Source: Lachnospiraceae bacterium
GTDB taxonomy: Bacteria > Bacillota_A > Clostridia > Lachnospirales > Lachnospiraceae
Length of the DNA: 64,000 bases
Assembly (NCBI GenBank): GCA_004556565.1
Contig: SFGN01000013.1
Coordinates: forward strand, 42,773-106,772
Direction: 5' to 3'
Within the stretch, counting starts at the first letter, position 1; each line of letters opens with the position of its first letter. Made by a program: the position numbers and the translations under genes. The notes under the pieces were generated by a model. That model was not told the DNA's origin, did not search any database, and worked only from the letters and a program-made list of their open reading frames with translations. Below are positions 25,633 through 34,778 of the stretch, piece by piece.

Positions 25633-26781
25633 ATGAAAAAAATTGCGATTTTGGGATCCACAGGGTCTATAGGGACACAGACTCTGGAAGTGGCAAAAGA
25701 GCAGGGGGACATTGATGTCACGGCACTTGCGGCGGGCAGCAATATCCGGCTACTGGAGGAACAGATCCGGCAGTTTTGCCCAAAGCTTGCCGCAGTCTGG
25801 AACGAAGAGAAAGCGGAACAGCTCAGGGAAAACATTCGTGATCTGGATGTGAGGGTCGTCAGTGGGATGGAAGGCCTTCTGGAAGTTGCAGCAATGCCGG
25901 GCACAGAGATTCTTGTGACAGCTATTGTCGGCATGATCGGAATACTGCCTACTATTGAAGCAATTAAGGCAGGAAAGAATATCGCACTTGCAAATAAGGA
26001 AACACTTGTGACGGCAGGACATATTATTAGGCCTCTGGCAAAGGAATACGGGGTGTCCGTCCTGCCGGTGGACAGTGAACACAGTGCAATCTTCCAGTGC
26101 CTGCAGGGCGGACAGAGAAGTGCACTGCATAAAATACTTCTGACAGCATCTGGCGGTCCGTTCCGGGGGATGACGAGGGAGCAGCTGGAGCATGTGCGTG
26201 TGGAGGATGCACTTCATCATCCTAACTGGTCGATGGGAAAGAAAATCACGATTGATTCAGCCACGATGGTTAATAAAGGGCTGGAAGTGATAGAAGCAAA
26301 ATGGCTGTTTGGTGTAAATGTTGACCGGATTCAGGTGGTGGTTCAGCCGCAGAGCATCATTCACTCTATGGTAGAATATGAGGATGGAGCGGTTATCGCA
26401 CAGCTCGGTACGCCGGATATGAAGCTGCCGATTCAATATGCGCTTTACTATCCGCAGCGGAGATATCTTCCGGGAGAGCGTCTTGATTTTGCGGCGATGA
26501 CAGAGATTACCTTCCAAAAGCCGGATATGGAAACGTTCCGGGGGCTGAAGCTTGCTTATGAAGCGGGGAGAATGGGTGGAACGCTTCCGACGGTCTTAAA
26601 TGCGGCAAATGAAAGGGCGGTGGCACTGTTTCTGGACAGAAAGATTTCTTTTTTACAGATTACGGAGATTATTGAAGCGTGCATGGAGCGGCATAAGAAT
26701 ATCCCGGATCCTACAGTGAAAGAAATACTGGAGACAGAACAAGAAGTTTACGAATTCATTAATCGGCGATACGGCTGTTGA
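25633..26781 (+). CDS. dxr: 1-Deoxy-D-xylulose 5-phosphate reductoisomerase
   Basis: This 382-residue enzyme performs the first committed step of the MEP isoprenoid pathway, supplying precursors for UppS. The NADPH fold is ILGSTGSIGTQTL, the linker motif ANKETLV, the metal and substrate site PVDSEHSAIFQCL, and the flexible lid contains HHPNWSMG followed by KITIDSATMVNKGLE. The ATG at 25633 is preferred over an in-frame ATG at 25594 because GAAAGG precedes it and the protein then starts directly at the NADPH fold. rseP follows after 23 bases. Confidence 0.96.
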   Translation: MKKIAILGSTGSIGTQTLEVAKEQGDIDVTALAAGSNIRLLEEQIRQFCPKLAAVWNEEKAEQLRENIRDLDVRVVSGMEGLLEVAAMPGTEILVTAIVGMIGILPTIEAIKAGKNIALANKETLVTAGHIIRPLAKEYGVSVLPVDSEHSAIFQCLQGGQRSALHKILLTASGGPFRGMTREQLEHVRVEDALHHPNWSMGKKITIDSATMVNKGLEVIEAKWLFGVNVDRIQVVVQPQSIIHSMVEYEDGAVIAQLGTPDMKLPIQYALYYPQRRYLPGERLDFAAMTEITFQKPDMETFRGLKLAYEAGRMGGTLPTVLNAANERAVALFLDRKISFLQITEIIEACMERHKNIPDPTVKEILETEQEVYEFINRRYGC

Positions 26782-26804
26782 AAATAATATAAGGTGGTAT
26801 TTGT

Positions 26805-27839
26805 ATGGGGATTGTTATTGCAATTTTATTGTTTGGAGCAATTATTATTATTCATGAGATGGGGCATTTTCTGTTAGCCAAGGCAAATGGAATTCATGTC
26901 TATGAGTTTTCAATCGGACTTGGACCGACGCTTGTCGGGAAAGAAATCGGCGGGACATTGTTCTCGCTGAAGCTTCTTCCTTTTGGCGGAGCGTGTATGA
27001 TGGGCGAGGATGATGCTGAAGATATGTCGGAAGGGAGCTTCAACAGCAAATCCGTGTGGGCACGTATTTCTGTCATTGCGGCAGGGCCGCTGTTTAACCT
27101 GCTTCTCGGCTGGATTCTGTGTATTATTATGGTGGCATGGATGGGATATTATGCTCCCGTCGTATCTTCTGTGGAGGAAGGGTACTCCGCTGCGGAACAG
27201 GGAATCCGTGAAGGGGATGTCATTACAAGGCTCGATGGGAAAAAGATCCACTTGTGGGAAGAAATATCTTTATTCAATCTGACAGGGTCACAGGAAGATA
27301 CCGTGGAGCTGACTTATGAGAGAGACGGGGCGGAAACAACAGTCGTCCTGGAACGAAGGCAGCTTGGTGATGATTCCTACGCAAGATTGGGCATTACCGG
27401 ACCGCAGAAGCCGCAGAAGGCAGGTTTTTTTGGGTCTATGAAATACGGGGCATATACGGTCAAATATTGGATTGATTATACCTTCAAATGCCTGAAAATG
27501 CTTGTCACCGGGCAGGTAGGCCTGAACCAGATGTCAGGGCCTGTCGGTATTGTCAGCGTGGTGGATGATACGTACCAGAGTGCCCGGCCTGCCGGAACTA
27601 AAGTTGTTACCCTGAGCCTGATGAATATTGCAATCCTCGTAACTGCGAATCTCGGCATCATGAATCTTCTTCCGATTCCCGCTCTGGACGGCGGGCGCCT
27701 GGTATTCCTGCTGTTGGAAGCAATCAGACGGAAACGTATCCCGCCGGAAAAAGAAGGCATGGTACATTTCGCCGGATTCGCATTACTGATGTTGTTGATG
27801 ATTGTTGTTATGTTCAACGATATCAGACGGCTGTTCTGA
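26805..27839 (+). CDS. rseP: RIP metalloprotease RseP (site-2 protease family)
   Basis: This 344-residue intramembrane zinc protease cleaves anti-sigma factors or signal-peptide remnants within the membrane. The zinc motif HEMGH lies in the first membrane helix (near residue 18), a PDZ domain spans about 105-190, and the third ligand is in NLLPIPALDGGRL. The final hydrophobic segment is near residues 320-340. It ends the dxr-rseP unit and is closed by a terminator at 27869. Confidence 0.95.
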   Translation: MGIVIAILLFGAIIIIHEMGHFLLAKANGIHVYEFSIGLGPTLVGKEIGGTLFSLKLLPFGGACMMGEDDAEDMSEGSFNSKSVWARISVIAAGPLFNLLLGWILCIIMVAWMGYYAPVVSSVEEGYSAAEQGIREGDVITRLDGKKIHLWEEISLFNLTGSQEDTVELTYERDGAETTVVLERRQLGDDSYARLGITGPQKPQKAGFFGSMKYGAYTVKYWIDYTFKCLKMLVTGQVGLNQMSGPVGIVSVVDDTYQSARPAGTKVVTLSLMNIAILVTANLGIMNLLPIPALDGGRLVFLLLEAIRRKRIPPEKEGMVHFAGFALLMLLMIVVMFNDIRRLF

Positions 27840-27868
27840 ATAAAATTTCTGTTTTAATAAAAAAGAAG

Positions 27869-27899
27869 CTCTCCGCATATGATATGTGGAGAGTTTTTT
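27869..27899 (+). terminator. Intrinsic terminator after rseP
   Basis: CTCTCCGCATAT pairs with ATATGTGGAGAG (one G-T pair) and is followed by six T. The next gene starts only 18 bases later. Confidence 0.8.
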
Positions 27900-27916
27900 G
27901 CAAAGCGGGAAACGAT

Positions 27917-29191
27917 ATGACTTTAATAAAAATGATGCAGAATGAAGAACTTGCTTCTCTGGGAGATAAGGGGAAGCTGAAAATCAGCGTTACTTCAGAG
28001 GTTACGTCTTATCCGGTCGCAGATGCACAGATATCCATTTCTTATACGGCAATTCCGGACAGCAAACTGGAGCAGTTAAGCACCAACAGCTCCGGTCAGA
28101 CGGAAGTGGTGGAGCTGGCTGCCCCTCCTCTTGAGTACAGCCTGAACCCTTCAATAGAAGAGCAGCCGTATTCCGAATACACAATTGATATCAGTGCCCC
28201 CGGATTTGAACCTGTTTCCATCTCCGGCGCAGAAATCCTGCCGGATGTGACGGCACTGCAGAATGTAAGCCTCCGCCCCTCGGACCGCGCGGGTGCAGAA
28301 GAGGTTTTTGTGATACTAGCGCATACACTGTATGGGTATTATCCGCCGAAGATTGCAGAAGATGAAATAAAACCTTTAAACGAAACTGGGGAAATCGTAT
28401 TAAGCAGAGTGGTGGTTCCGGAGTATATTGTGGTGCATGACGGTTCTCCGAGAGATTCTACGGCACAGAATTATTATGTGAAATACAAAGATTATATTAA
28501 AAATGTCGCTTCAAGTGAAATCTATGCCACGTGGCCGGCAGATACAATCCGGGCAAATGTACTGGCAATCATGTCTTTTACGCTGAATCGGGTATATACC
28601 GAATGGTACAGAAATCAGGGATATGATTTTACGATCACGTCCTCGACCGCATTTGACCACAAATGGATCCCGGAGAGAAATGTATTTGACACGATTTCTG
28701 TCATAGTAGATGAATTGTTTGCAGATTATCTGTCCAGGCCAAATGTCCGTCAGCCGATATTGACACAGTATTGCGACGGGCGGCGTGTAACTTGTCCGAA
28801 CTGGATGACTCAGTGGGGGTCTATGGCTCTCGGGGAACAAGGGTATACTCCTATAGAAATCCTTCGTTATTATTACGGCGATGACATGTATATCAATACC
28901 GCACAGGAAGTATCGGGAATTCCTTCCTCCTGGCCGGGGTATACGCTGGAAATCGGATCCAGCGGGGAAAAAGTACGACAGATCCAGGAACAGTTGAATG
29001 TGATTGCAGGTGCATATCCGTTAATCCCGAAGATTCAGGAGGACGGAATCTACGGTCCTGCCACGGCTGAGGCAGTCAGGGTATTCCAGTCCGTGTTCGG
29101 GCTGCCGCAGACAGGAGAAGTAGATTACAGAACCTGGTATAAGATTTCAGAAATATATGTGGCTGTGTCCAGAATCGCTGAACTGACATAA
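27917..29191 (+). CDS. SleC-like spore cortex-lytic protein (SpoIID-like core plus peptidoglycan-binding domain)
   Basis: This 424-residue protein has an N-terminal beta-rich part with a PVADAQISISY carboxypeptidase-regulatory-like repeat (about 25-125). A central part resembles SpoIID lytic transglycosylases (YIKNVASSEIYATWP, then a stretch ending TEWYRNQGYD; about 190-320). The C-terminal PG_binding_1 domain (about 345-410) has LEIGSSGEKVRQIQEQLN and DGIYGPATAEAVRVFQ. Order and length fit SleC, the cortex-lytic germination enzyme of clostridia, but no activating protease (Csp) is in the window and no signal peptide is obvious. The ribosome site is weak (GCGGG). A vegetative wall hydrolase is the alternative. 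Confidence 0.65.
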   Translation: MTLIKMMQNEELASLGDKGKLKISVTSEVTSYPVADAQISISYTAIPDSKLEQLSTNSSGQTEVVELAAPPLEYSLNPSIEEQPYSEYTIDISAPGFEPVSISGAEILPDVTALQNVSLRPSDRAGAEEVFVILAHTLYGYYPPKIAEDEIKPLNETGEIVLSRVVVPEYIVVHDGSPRDSTAQNYYVKYKDYIKNVASSEIYATWPADTIRANVLAIMSFTLNRVYTEWYRNQGYDFTITSSTAFDHKWIPERNVFDTISVIVDELFADYLSRPNVRQPILTQYCDGRRVTCPNWMTQWGSMALGEQGYTPIEILRYYYGDDMYINTAQEVSGIPSSWPGYTLEIGSSGEKVRQIQEQLNVIAGAYPLIPKIQEDGIYGPATAEAVRVFQSVFGLPQTGEVDYRTWYKISEIYVAVSRIAELT

Positions 29192-29311
29192 AAGAGAAAG
29201 GTCGTGGAAGTTCATATCCGTCAGCATCTGACAGGTTTTAGGCCGGAATGTGTTCATGAGCAAGGAACACGGTGGAATATCTGATCCCAGTAAATTCCTA
29301 TGTGTGCAGTG

Positions 29312-29377
29312 CTGTGATTTTCTATGGCGGAGCTGCCGTGGGCGCGGCAGCATTGTGACAGCCGGCCATTATCACAG
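29312..29377. repeat. Nested palindrome between convergent genes (element C)
   Basis: Outer arms CTGTGAT and ATCACAG, middle arms ATGGC and GCCAT, and an inner hairpin GCTGCCG-CGGCAGC form one long fold. The right arm overlaps the stop codon of the Spo0A_C gene. It may end transcription from both sides, though no T tract is present. Confidence 0.55.
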
Positions 29378-29698
29378 GCTTATCAAATAGTGATATAGAA
29401 TATCAATGAATTCGCTGTTGGTGGGCTTTTCTTTTAACGGATATCTGGCAATACTGATTAAAAACTCCCGGTTGCCGCGGTGCCAGCAGTTAGAAATAAC
29501 AGTACGCACGCAGTGTTCCACATTGGCAGGCTTTGTCTGAAAATGTTCTGCAACATCCACATAAAGTGTTTTATAAACAGACGTGAGATATTCTTCGTTG
29601 TCCAGGCAGAGCACCAGTGCATAAGTAAGATATCGGAATCCAAGATAAGTGGAACGGATGCCCAGGGTCAATAAAAGATTCGTGATATTTTTTGTCAT
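29372..29698 (-). CDS. Stand-alone Spo0A C-terminal (DNA-binding) domain protein
   Basis: This 108-residue protein aligns by eye with the effector domain of Spo0A over its whole length. ITNLLLTLGI matches the start of the domain, GFRYLTYAL matches GYxYLxxAI, the LYVDVAEHF segment matches LYxxIAKKY, and KPANVEHCVRTVI with CWHRGN matches the recognition helix TPSRVERAIRHAI with WSRGN. KPTNSEFI is identical to the family's closing motif. There is no receiver domain and no upstream ORF that could supply one, so it cannot be phosphorylated like Spo0A. GGAGGA lies 8 bases before the ATG. It faces the SleC-like gene. The DNA-binding role is inferred from the fold. Confidence 0.82.
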   Translation of the reverse strand: MTKNITNLLLTLGIRSTYLGFRYLTYALVLCLDNEEYLTSVYKTLYVDVAEHFQTKPANVEHCVRTVISNCWHRGNREFLISIARYPLKEKPTNSEFIDILYHYLISL

Positions 29699-29956
29699 TA
29701 GAACTTCCTCCTTTCTTTGGTATCAACCCAATTAAGGGAAAAAACGGAATAATCCAACAAGAAAATTAAAATGGACACAAAAAATGACATAACTCTATAA
29801 AAAAAGACATTTACGTAGCATATTATTAGAATTGTGTATAAGTTTTCTTAAGATTTTGAATACTATAACAAGTTGGTTTATATGCCTCCGGCATGCAGTC
29901 AGACTGCCGGTGACAGGTTTTTGACATGAATGTAAACATTTTACTTATAAAAGCTG

Positions 29957-29985
29957 TTGAATTCTGAGAAGACATGTAGTATAAT
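29957..29985 (+). promoter_or_regulatory. Sigma-A promoter of carAB
   Basis: TTGAAT (29957-29962) and a perfect TATAAT (29980-29985) with a 17-base spacer. The leader is about 170 bases. Confidence 0.75.
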
Positions 29986-30002
29986 CTTTACAATTTGAGA
30001 AC

Positions 30003-30044
30003 GAGGACGCTCTGGAATTCATACGCCGGAAGTGTCCTCTTTTT
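30003..30044 (+). terminator. Terminator-like hairpin in the carAB leader
   Basis: GAGGACGCT pairs with AGTGTCCTC (one G-T pair) around a 19-base loop, followed by five T. It lies about 10 bases after the predicted start of transcription and 120 bases before carA, so it may attenuate carAB or end a very short RNA. I saw no PyrR-binding consensus or T-box sequence. Confidence 0.55.
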
Positions 30045-30164
30045 AAGGGATGCATCAGAAAAATTTCACACCTGCGCGGAAATAAGTGTGCTTCTGTATA
30101 TTTGTCAAGTCCGCGGGGCGTGTGAAGCATACTTCTTTAATACTTGAAGGGAACAGGTGAACAG

Positions 30165-31235
30165 ATGAAAGCGTTTCTAATTTTAGAGGACGGAACCGTG
30201 TTTACAGGTACAAGCATAGGTTCAACGAGAGATATGATCAGTGAAATCGTATTCAACACTTCCATGACAGGGTATCTGGAAGTGCTGACAGACCCTTCTT
30301 ATGCGGGGCAGGCAGTTGTGATGACCTGGCCGTTGATTGGGAATTATGGAATTACTCCGGATATGGAATCACGCAAAGCGTGGCCGGACGGATACATTGT
30401 AAGAGAACTTTCACGTATGCCAAGCAATTTCCGATGTGAAGGAACAATTCAGGATTTCCTGAAGAATCAGGACATTCCGGGCATCGCAGGAATTGACACC
30501 CGTGCATTGACAAAACTTCTCAGGGAAAAGGGCACAATGAACGGTATGATTACCACCAATGAGAATTATAATATAGAAGAAATTCTTCCGAAACTGAAAG
30601 CGTACAAAGTCGGTGATGTCGTCTCAAAAGCAACCTGCCCTGAAAAGTACGTCCTGAAAGGGCACGGAAGGAAGGTGGCGCTTCTGGATTTTGGGGCGAA
30701 GGACAATATTGCAAGGTCTCTGAACAGAAGAGGATGTGAAGTTACAGTCTATCCGGCTCACACAAGTGCTGAAGAAATTATTGCCTCCAAACCGGACGGA
30801 ATCATGCTTTCCAACGGACCGGGAGATCCGTCAGAGTGCACGGATATTATAGAAGAAATCAGAAAGTTATATCATACAGACATCCCGATTTTTGCAATCT
30901 GCCTGGGACATCAGCTTATGGCGCTGGCAACAGGGGCAACGACTCACAAACTCAAATACGGGCACAGAGGCGGCAATCATCCGGTCAAAGATCTGAAAAC
31001 AAACAGAGTTTATATTTCGTCCCAGAACCACGGTTATGTAGTGGACGCGGAAAAAATGGATCCGAATGTTGCAGTTCCTGCGTTTGTTAATGTGAATGAC
31101 GGGACAAATGAAGGACTGGAATACATCGGGAAGAATATTTTTACGGTGCAGTTCCATCCGGAAGCCTGCCCGGGGCCGCAGGACTCGGGATATTTGTTTG
31201 ACAGATTTATTGATATGATGGGAGGAGCGAAATAA
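30165..31235 (+). CDS. carA: Carbamoyl-phosphate synthase, small (glutaminase) subunit
   Basis: This 356-residue subunit releases ammonia from glutamine for carbamoyl phosphate, used in pyrimidine and arginine synthesis. The N-terminal CPSase domain starts AFLILEDGTVF and includes FNTSMTGYLEVLTDPSY. The class I amidotransferase domain has its nucleophile Cys in FAICLGHQL and the His/Glu pair in VQFHPEACPGP. The ATG at 30165 has AGGTGA just upstream. The stop overlaps the carB start by one base (TAATG). Confidence 0.96.
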   Translation: MKAFLILEDGTVFTGTSIGSTRDMISEIVFNTSMTGYLEVLTDPSYAGQAVVMTWPLIGNYGITPDMESRKAWPDGYIVRELSRMPSNFRCEGTIQDFLKNQDIPGIAGIDTRALTKLLREKGTMNGMITTNENYNIEEILPKLKAYKVGDVVSKATCPEKYVLKGHGRKVALLDFGAKDNIARSLNRRGCEVTVYPAHTSAEEIIASKPDGIMLSNGPGDPSECTDIIEEIRKLYHTDIPIFAICLGHQLMALATGATTHKLKYGHRGGNHPVKDLKTNRVYISSQNHGYVVDAEKMDPNVAVPAFVNVNDGTNEGLEYIGKNIFTVQFHPEACPGPQDSGYLFDRFIDMMGGAK

Positions 31236-34200
31236 TGCCAAGAGACTACAGTATCAAAAAAGTATTGGTTATCGGCTCGGGTCCGATCGTGATCGGACAG
31301 GCGGCAGAATTTGACTATGCAGGAACTCAGGCATGCCGCTCTTTAAAAGAGGAAGGAATCGAAGTCGTATTGCTGAATTCCAATCCGGCAACGATCATGA
31401 CAGATAAAGATATAGCTGACAGAGTGTACATCGAACCTCTGACAGTTGAGGTTGTTTCACAGTTAATACAGAAAGAAAAGCCGGACAGCGTACTGCCCAC
31501 ACTCGGCGGACAGGCAGGGCTGAACCTGGCGATGGAACTGGAGGAATCCGGCTTCCTGAAAGAAAATCATGTCCGTCTTATCGGTACAACATCGGAGACG
31601 ATTAAAAAAGCGGAAGACCGTCTGGAATTCAAAGCCACCATGGAAAAAATCGGAGAGCCGGTGGCGGCGTCTCTCGTCGTGGAGAATGTGCCGGACGGGC
31701 TGGCATTTGCTAATGAAATCGGATACCCTGTAGTGCTCCGCCCTGCCTACACACTGGGCGGAAGCGGCGGCGGAATCGCACACAATCCCGGAGAATTGAT
31801 GGAAATCCTGGAGAACGGTCTGCGTCTTTCCCGTGTTGGGCAGGTGCTGGTGGAACGGTGCATCGCAGGATGGAAGGAAATTGAATATGAAGTGATGCGC
31901 GACAGCAACGGTAACTGCATTACTGTATGTAATATGGAAAATATAGATCCTGTCGGTGTTCACACCGGAGACAGCATTGTAGTTGCCCCGTCCCAGACAC
32001 TCAGTGATAAAGAATACCAGATGCTCCGTACTTCTGCTCTGAATATTATCAGCGAGCTGAACATAACAGGCGGATGTAATGTACAGTATGCACTTCATCC
32101 GGAATCTTTTGAATATTGCGTCATTGAAGTAAACCCGCGTGTAAGCCGCTCTTCTGCGCTTGCGTCCAAAGCGACCGGATATCCGATTGCGAAGGTGGCG
32201 GCAAAAATTGCCCTGGGGTATACGCTGGATGAGATTAAAAATGCAATCACGCATAAAACATATGCCAGTTTTGAACCGATGCTTGATTATTGCGTCGTAA
32301 AAATCCCGAGGCTGCCGTTTGATAAATTTATCAGTGCAAAAAGGACACTGACTACACAGATGAAAGCGACCGGAGAGGTTATGAGTATCTGTGACAACTT
32401 TGAGGGCGCATTGATGAAAGCCATCCGTTCCCTGGAGCAGCACGTGGACAGCTTGATGTCCTATGATTTTACCGGGCTTTCGGATGAAGATCTGATGGAG
32501 CAGATGAAAATCGTGGATGACATGCGCATGTGGAGAATCGCAGAGGCGCTAAGGCGCGGGATTAATTATGACACGATTCACAGGATGACCATGATTGACA
32601 AATGGTTTATCGATAAATTTGCGATTATCGTGGAAATGGAGCAACGGCTGAAAACCGAGGAACTGACACTGGAGCTTTTAAAAGAAGCAAAGCGGATGGA
32701 ATTCCCTGACAATGTCATTGCAAAGATTACCGGAAAAGGCGAAAGACAGATTCACGATATGCGCCATGAGCATGGTATCGTGGCAGCATATAAAATGGTA
32801 GACACCTGCGCTGCAGAGTTTGCCGCAGAGACACCCTATTATTATTCTGTATTCGGAAGTGAGAATGAAGCGGTTAAAACAGAAGGCAGGAAGAAAGTCC
32901 TTGTTCTTGGTTCCGGACCGATCCGAATCGGCCAGGGAATCGAATTTGATTTCTGTTCCGTGCATTGTACCTGGGCATTTTCAAAAGAAGGATACGAAAC
33001 AATCATTGTAAATAATAATCCGGAGACTGTAAGTACGGACTTTGATATCGCAGATAAGCTGTATTTTGAGCCGCTTACGCCGGAGGATGTTGAGAGCATT
33101 GTAGATCTTGAGAAGCCGGACGGAGCAGTCGTACAGTTCGGCGGTCAGACGGCGATCAAGTTGACGGAAAGCCTGATGAAGATGGGAGTGCCGATCCTCG
33201 GGACATCGGCAGAAAATGTTGACAAGGCTGAGGACAGAGAGCTGTTCGATGAAATTCTTGAAGAATGTCAGATTCCGCGTCCGACCGGAGGTACGGTATT
33301 TACCGCGGAGGAAGCAAAGGAAGTTGCCAACAGACTGGGATATCCGGTGCTGGTAAGACCTTCTTACGTGCTTGGCGGCCAGGGAATGCAGATTGCGATT
33401 AATGACCATGATATCGATGAGTTCATCGGAATTATCAACCGGATTGCACAGGATCATCCGATTCTGGTCGATAAATATCTTTGCGGGAAAGAGATTGAGG
33501 TGGACGCAGTCTGCGACGGCACAGATATCCTGATCCCGGGTATCATGGAGCATATCGAGCGCGCCGGAATCCATTCCGGAGACAGCATTTCCGTATACCC
33601 GGCGCAGAGCCTCTCTGCAAAAGCAAAGGAAAAAATCGCGGATTATACGGCAAGGCTTGCCAAATCGCTGCATGTTGTCGGCATGATTAATATTCAGTTT
33701 ATCGTGTGCGGTGAGGACGATGTGTATGTCATCGAAGTTAACCCGCGTTCGAGCCGAACAGTGCCGTATATCAGCAAAGTGACAGGAATCCCGATCGTGC
33801 CGCTTGCAACAAAAGTAATTATCGGAAAGAAAATAAAAGAACTTGGATATACGCCGGGACTTCAGCCGGAGGCAGATTATGTGGCGGTCAAAATGCCTGT
33901 CTTCTCCTTTGAAAAAATCAGAGGTGCGGACATCAGCCTCGGACCGGAAATGAAATCCACAGGAGAATGTCTGGGAATCGCTGCCACATTTGATGAGGCA
34001 CTTTATAAGGCATTTCTGGGAGCGGGCGTACATCTGCCGAAATATAAAAACATGATCATGACTGTCCGGGATGAAGATCAGGAAGAAGCAGTGGAAATCG
34101 GACGCCGGTTTGAAAAAATAGGATATCGCATTTTTGCCACGGCAGGCACGGCGGCAAGCCTCGCTGCCGGCGGCGTGAAAGCGATTCCGGTGCGGAAAAT

Positions 34201-34438
34201 CGAACAGGAATCTCCAAACCTGATGGATTTGATACTTGGTCACGAAATTGACCTCGTGATTGATATACCGGCGCAGGGCGCAGACCATTCCAGAGACGGA
34301 TTTGTCATCAGGAGAAATGCAATCGAGACAGGAGTGAACGTGCTTACAGCGATGGATACCGCACGGGCACTGATTACCAGTCTGGAAAATACAGATATTA
34401 AAAAACTGACTCTGATTGATATAGCAACAGTGGAATAA
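31235..34438 (+). CDS. carB: Carbamoyl-phosphate synthase, large subunit
   Basis: This 1067-residue synthase subunit has the expected internal duplication of two ATP-grasp halves: VLVIGSGPIVIGQAAEFDYAG at the start and VLVLGSGPIRIGQGIEFDF near residue 555. The first half makes carboxyphosphate and the second phosphorylates carbamate. The C-terminal MGS-like domain (about 935-1067), which binds allosteric effectors such as UMP and ornithine in relatives, is present (FATAGTAASL, IDIPAQG). Translation is coupled to carA, with GGAGGAG upstream. Confidence 0.97.
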   Translation: MPRDYSIKKVLVIGSGPIVIGQAAEFDYAGTQACRSLKEEGIEVVLLNSNPATIMTDKDIADRVYIEPLTVEVVSQLIQKEKPDSVLPTLGGQAGLNLAMELEESGFLKENHVRLIGTTSETIKKAEDRLEFKATMEKIGEPVAASLVVENVPDGLAFANEIGYPVVLRPAYTLGGSGGGIAHNPGELMEILENGLRLSRVGQVLVERCIAGWKEIEYEVMRDSNGNCITVCNMENIDPVGVHTGDSIVVAPSQTLSDKEYQMLRTSALNIISELNITGGCNVQYALHPESFEYCVIEVNPRVSRSSALASKATGYPIAKVAAKIALGYTLDEIKNAITHKTYASFEPMLDYCVVKIPRLPFDKFISAKRTLTTQMKATGEVMSICDNFEGALMKAIRSLEQHVDSLMSYDFTGLSDEDLMEQMKIVDDMRMWRIAEALRRGINYDTIHRMTMIDKWFIDKFAIIVEMEQRLKTEELTLELLKEAKRMEFPDNVIAKITGKGERQIHDMRHEHGIVAAYKMVDTCAAEFAAETPYYYSVFGSENEAVKTEGRKKVLVLGSGPIRIGQGIEFDFCSVHCTWAFSKEGYETIIVNNNPETVSTDFDIADKLYFEPLTPEDVESIVDLEKPDGAVVQFGGQTAIKLTESLMKMGVPILGTSAENVDKAEDRELFDEILEECQIPRPTGGTVFTAEEAKEVANRLGYPVLVRPSYVLGGQGMQIAINDHDIDEFIGIINRIAQDHPILVDKYLCGKEIEVDAVCDGTDILIPGIMEHIERAGIHSGDSISVYPAQSLSAKAKEKIADYTARLAKSLHVVGMINIQFIVCGEDDVYVIEVNPRSSRTVPYISKVTGIPIVPLATKVIIGKKIKELGYTPGLQPEADYVAVKMPVFSFEKIRGADISLGPEMKSTGECLGIAATFDEALYKAFLGAGVHLPKYKNMIMTVRDEDQEEAVEIGRRFEKIGYRIFATAGTAASLAAGGVKAIPVRKIEQESPNLMDLILGHEIDLVIDIPAQGADHSRDGFVIRRNAIETGVNVLTAMDTARALITSLENTDIKKLTLIDIATVE

Positions 34439-34478
34439 TGAATCATATATGCTTCGTGAGATTAAAACGAAAGAACAA

Positions 34479-34528
34479 AAACAGAGGGGCAATGGCAGAA
34501 AGGCTGCCATTGCCCCTCTGTTTTTTTT
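34479..34528 (+). terminator. Strong terminator after carB
   Basis: A perfect 18-bp stem (ACAGAGGGGCAATGGCAG and its complement) with a five-base loop is followed by eight T. Confidence 0.92.
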
Positions 34529-34557
34529 GCCAAATCGTCCGGAGGCAGTTACTGTAG

Positions 34558-34601
34558 GTTGCCAGGCATGTGAAAAAAGGTCCGGTGGACCTTTTTTGAG
34601 T
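34558..34601. repeat. GGTCC hairpin repeat, copy 2
   Basis: The unit begins GTTGCCAGGCATGTG, then an A run, AGGTCC-GGT-GGACCT, a T run and GAGT. Compared with copies 1 and 4, the base pair next to GGTCC is A-T instead of T-A, so pairing is kept. It lies 30 bases beyond the carB terminator. Confidence 0.8.
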
Positions 34602-34645
34602 ATGGTGCGGACTGGATTATTTAACATAAATATAAATTATGATAC

Positions 34646-34674
34646 TTTACTTTATCATAAAAATATGTTATAGT
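34646..34674 (+). promoter_or_regulatory. Promoter of the LysR gene
   Basis: TTTACT (34646-34651) and TATAGT (34669-34674) with a 17-base spacer. A leader hairpin GGGCGGAG/CTCCGCCC (34704-34736) follows without a T run. The rest of the 340-base gap after carB holds only the carB terminator and the copy 2 repeat. Confidence 0.5.
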
Positions 34675-34778
34675 TATGGACAGGGAGTAATCATAATAGA
34701 TTTGGGCGGAGTTTCCGTGAGCCGGATTCTCCGCCCTGATTCGATTTCAGGAGCAGTCCTGATAAGGGGAGTGGTGAT

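Larger units (their letters stand above)
29699..30164. other. 466-base intergenic region before carA
   Basis: It is AT-rich. It holds the ribosome site of the Spo0A_C gene (29706-29711), a hairpin CCGGCA/TGCCGG (29888-29910), the carA promoter (29957-29985) and an attenuator-like hairpin (30003-30044). No coding region was seen in it. Confidence 0.6.

Noticed and set aside
30166..30179. A catabolite-repression (cre)-like site, TGAAAGCGTTTCTA, at the carA start
   Set aside because: It lies on the first codons (Met-Lys-Ala-Phe-Leu), misses one core position, and carAB is not a usual CcpA target; chance is likely.
31463..32443. Long reverse-strand ORF (326 codons) inside carB, and a longer one at 32981-34627
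   Set aside because: They are antisense shadows of a strongly conserved gene; the translations are Cys/His/Phe-rich with no recognisable domain.
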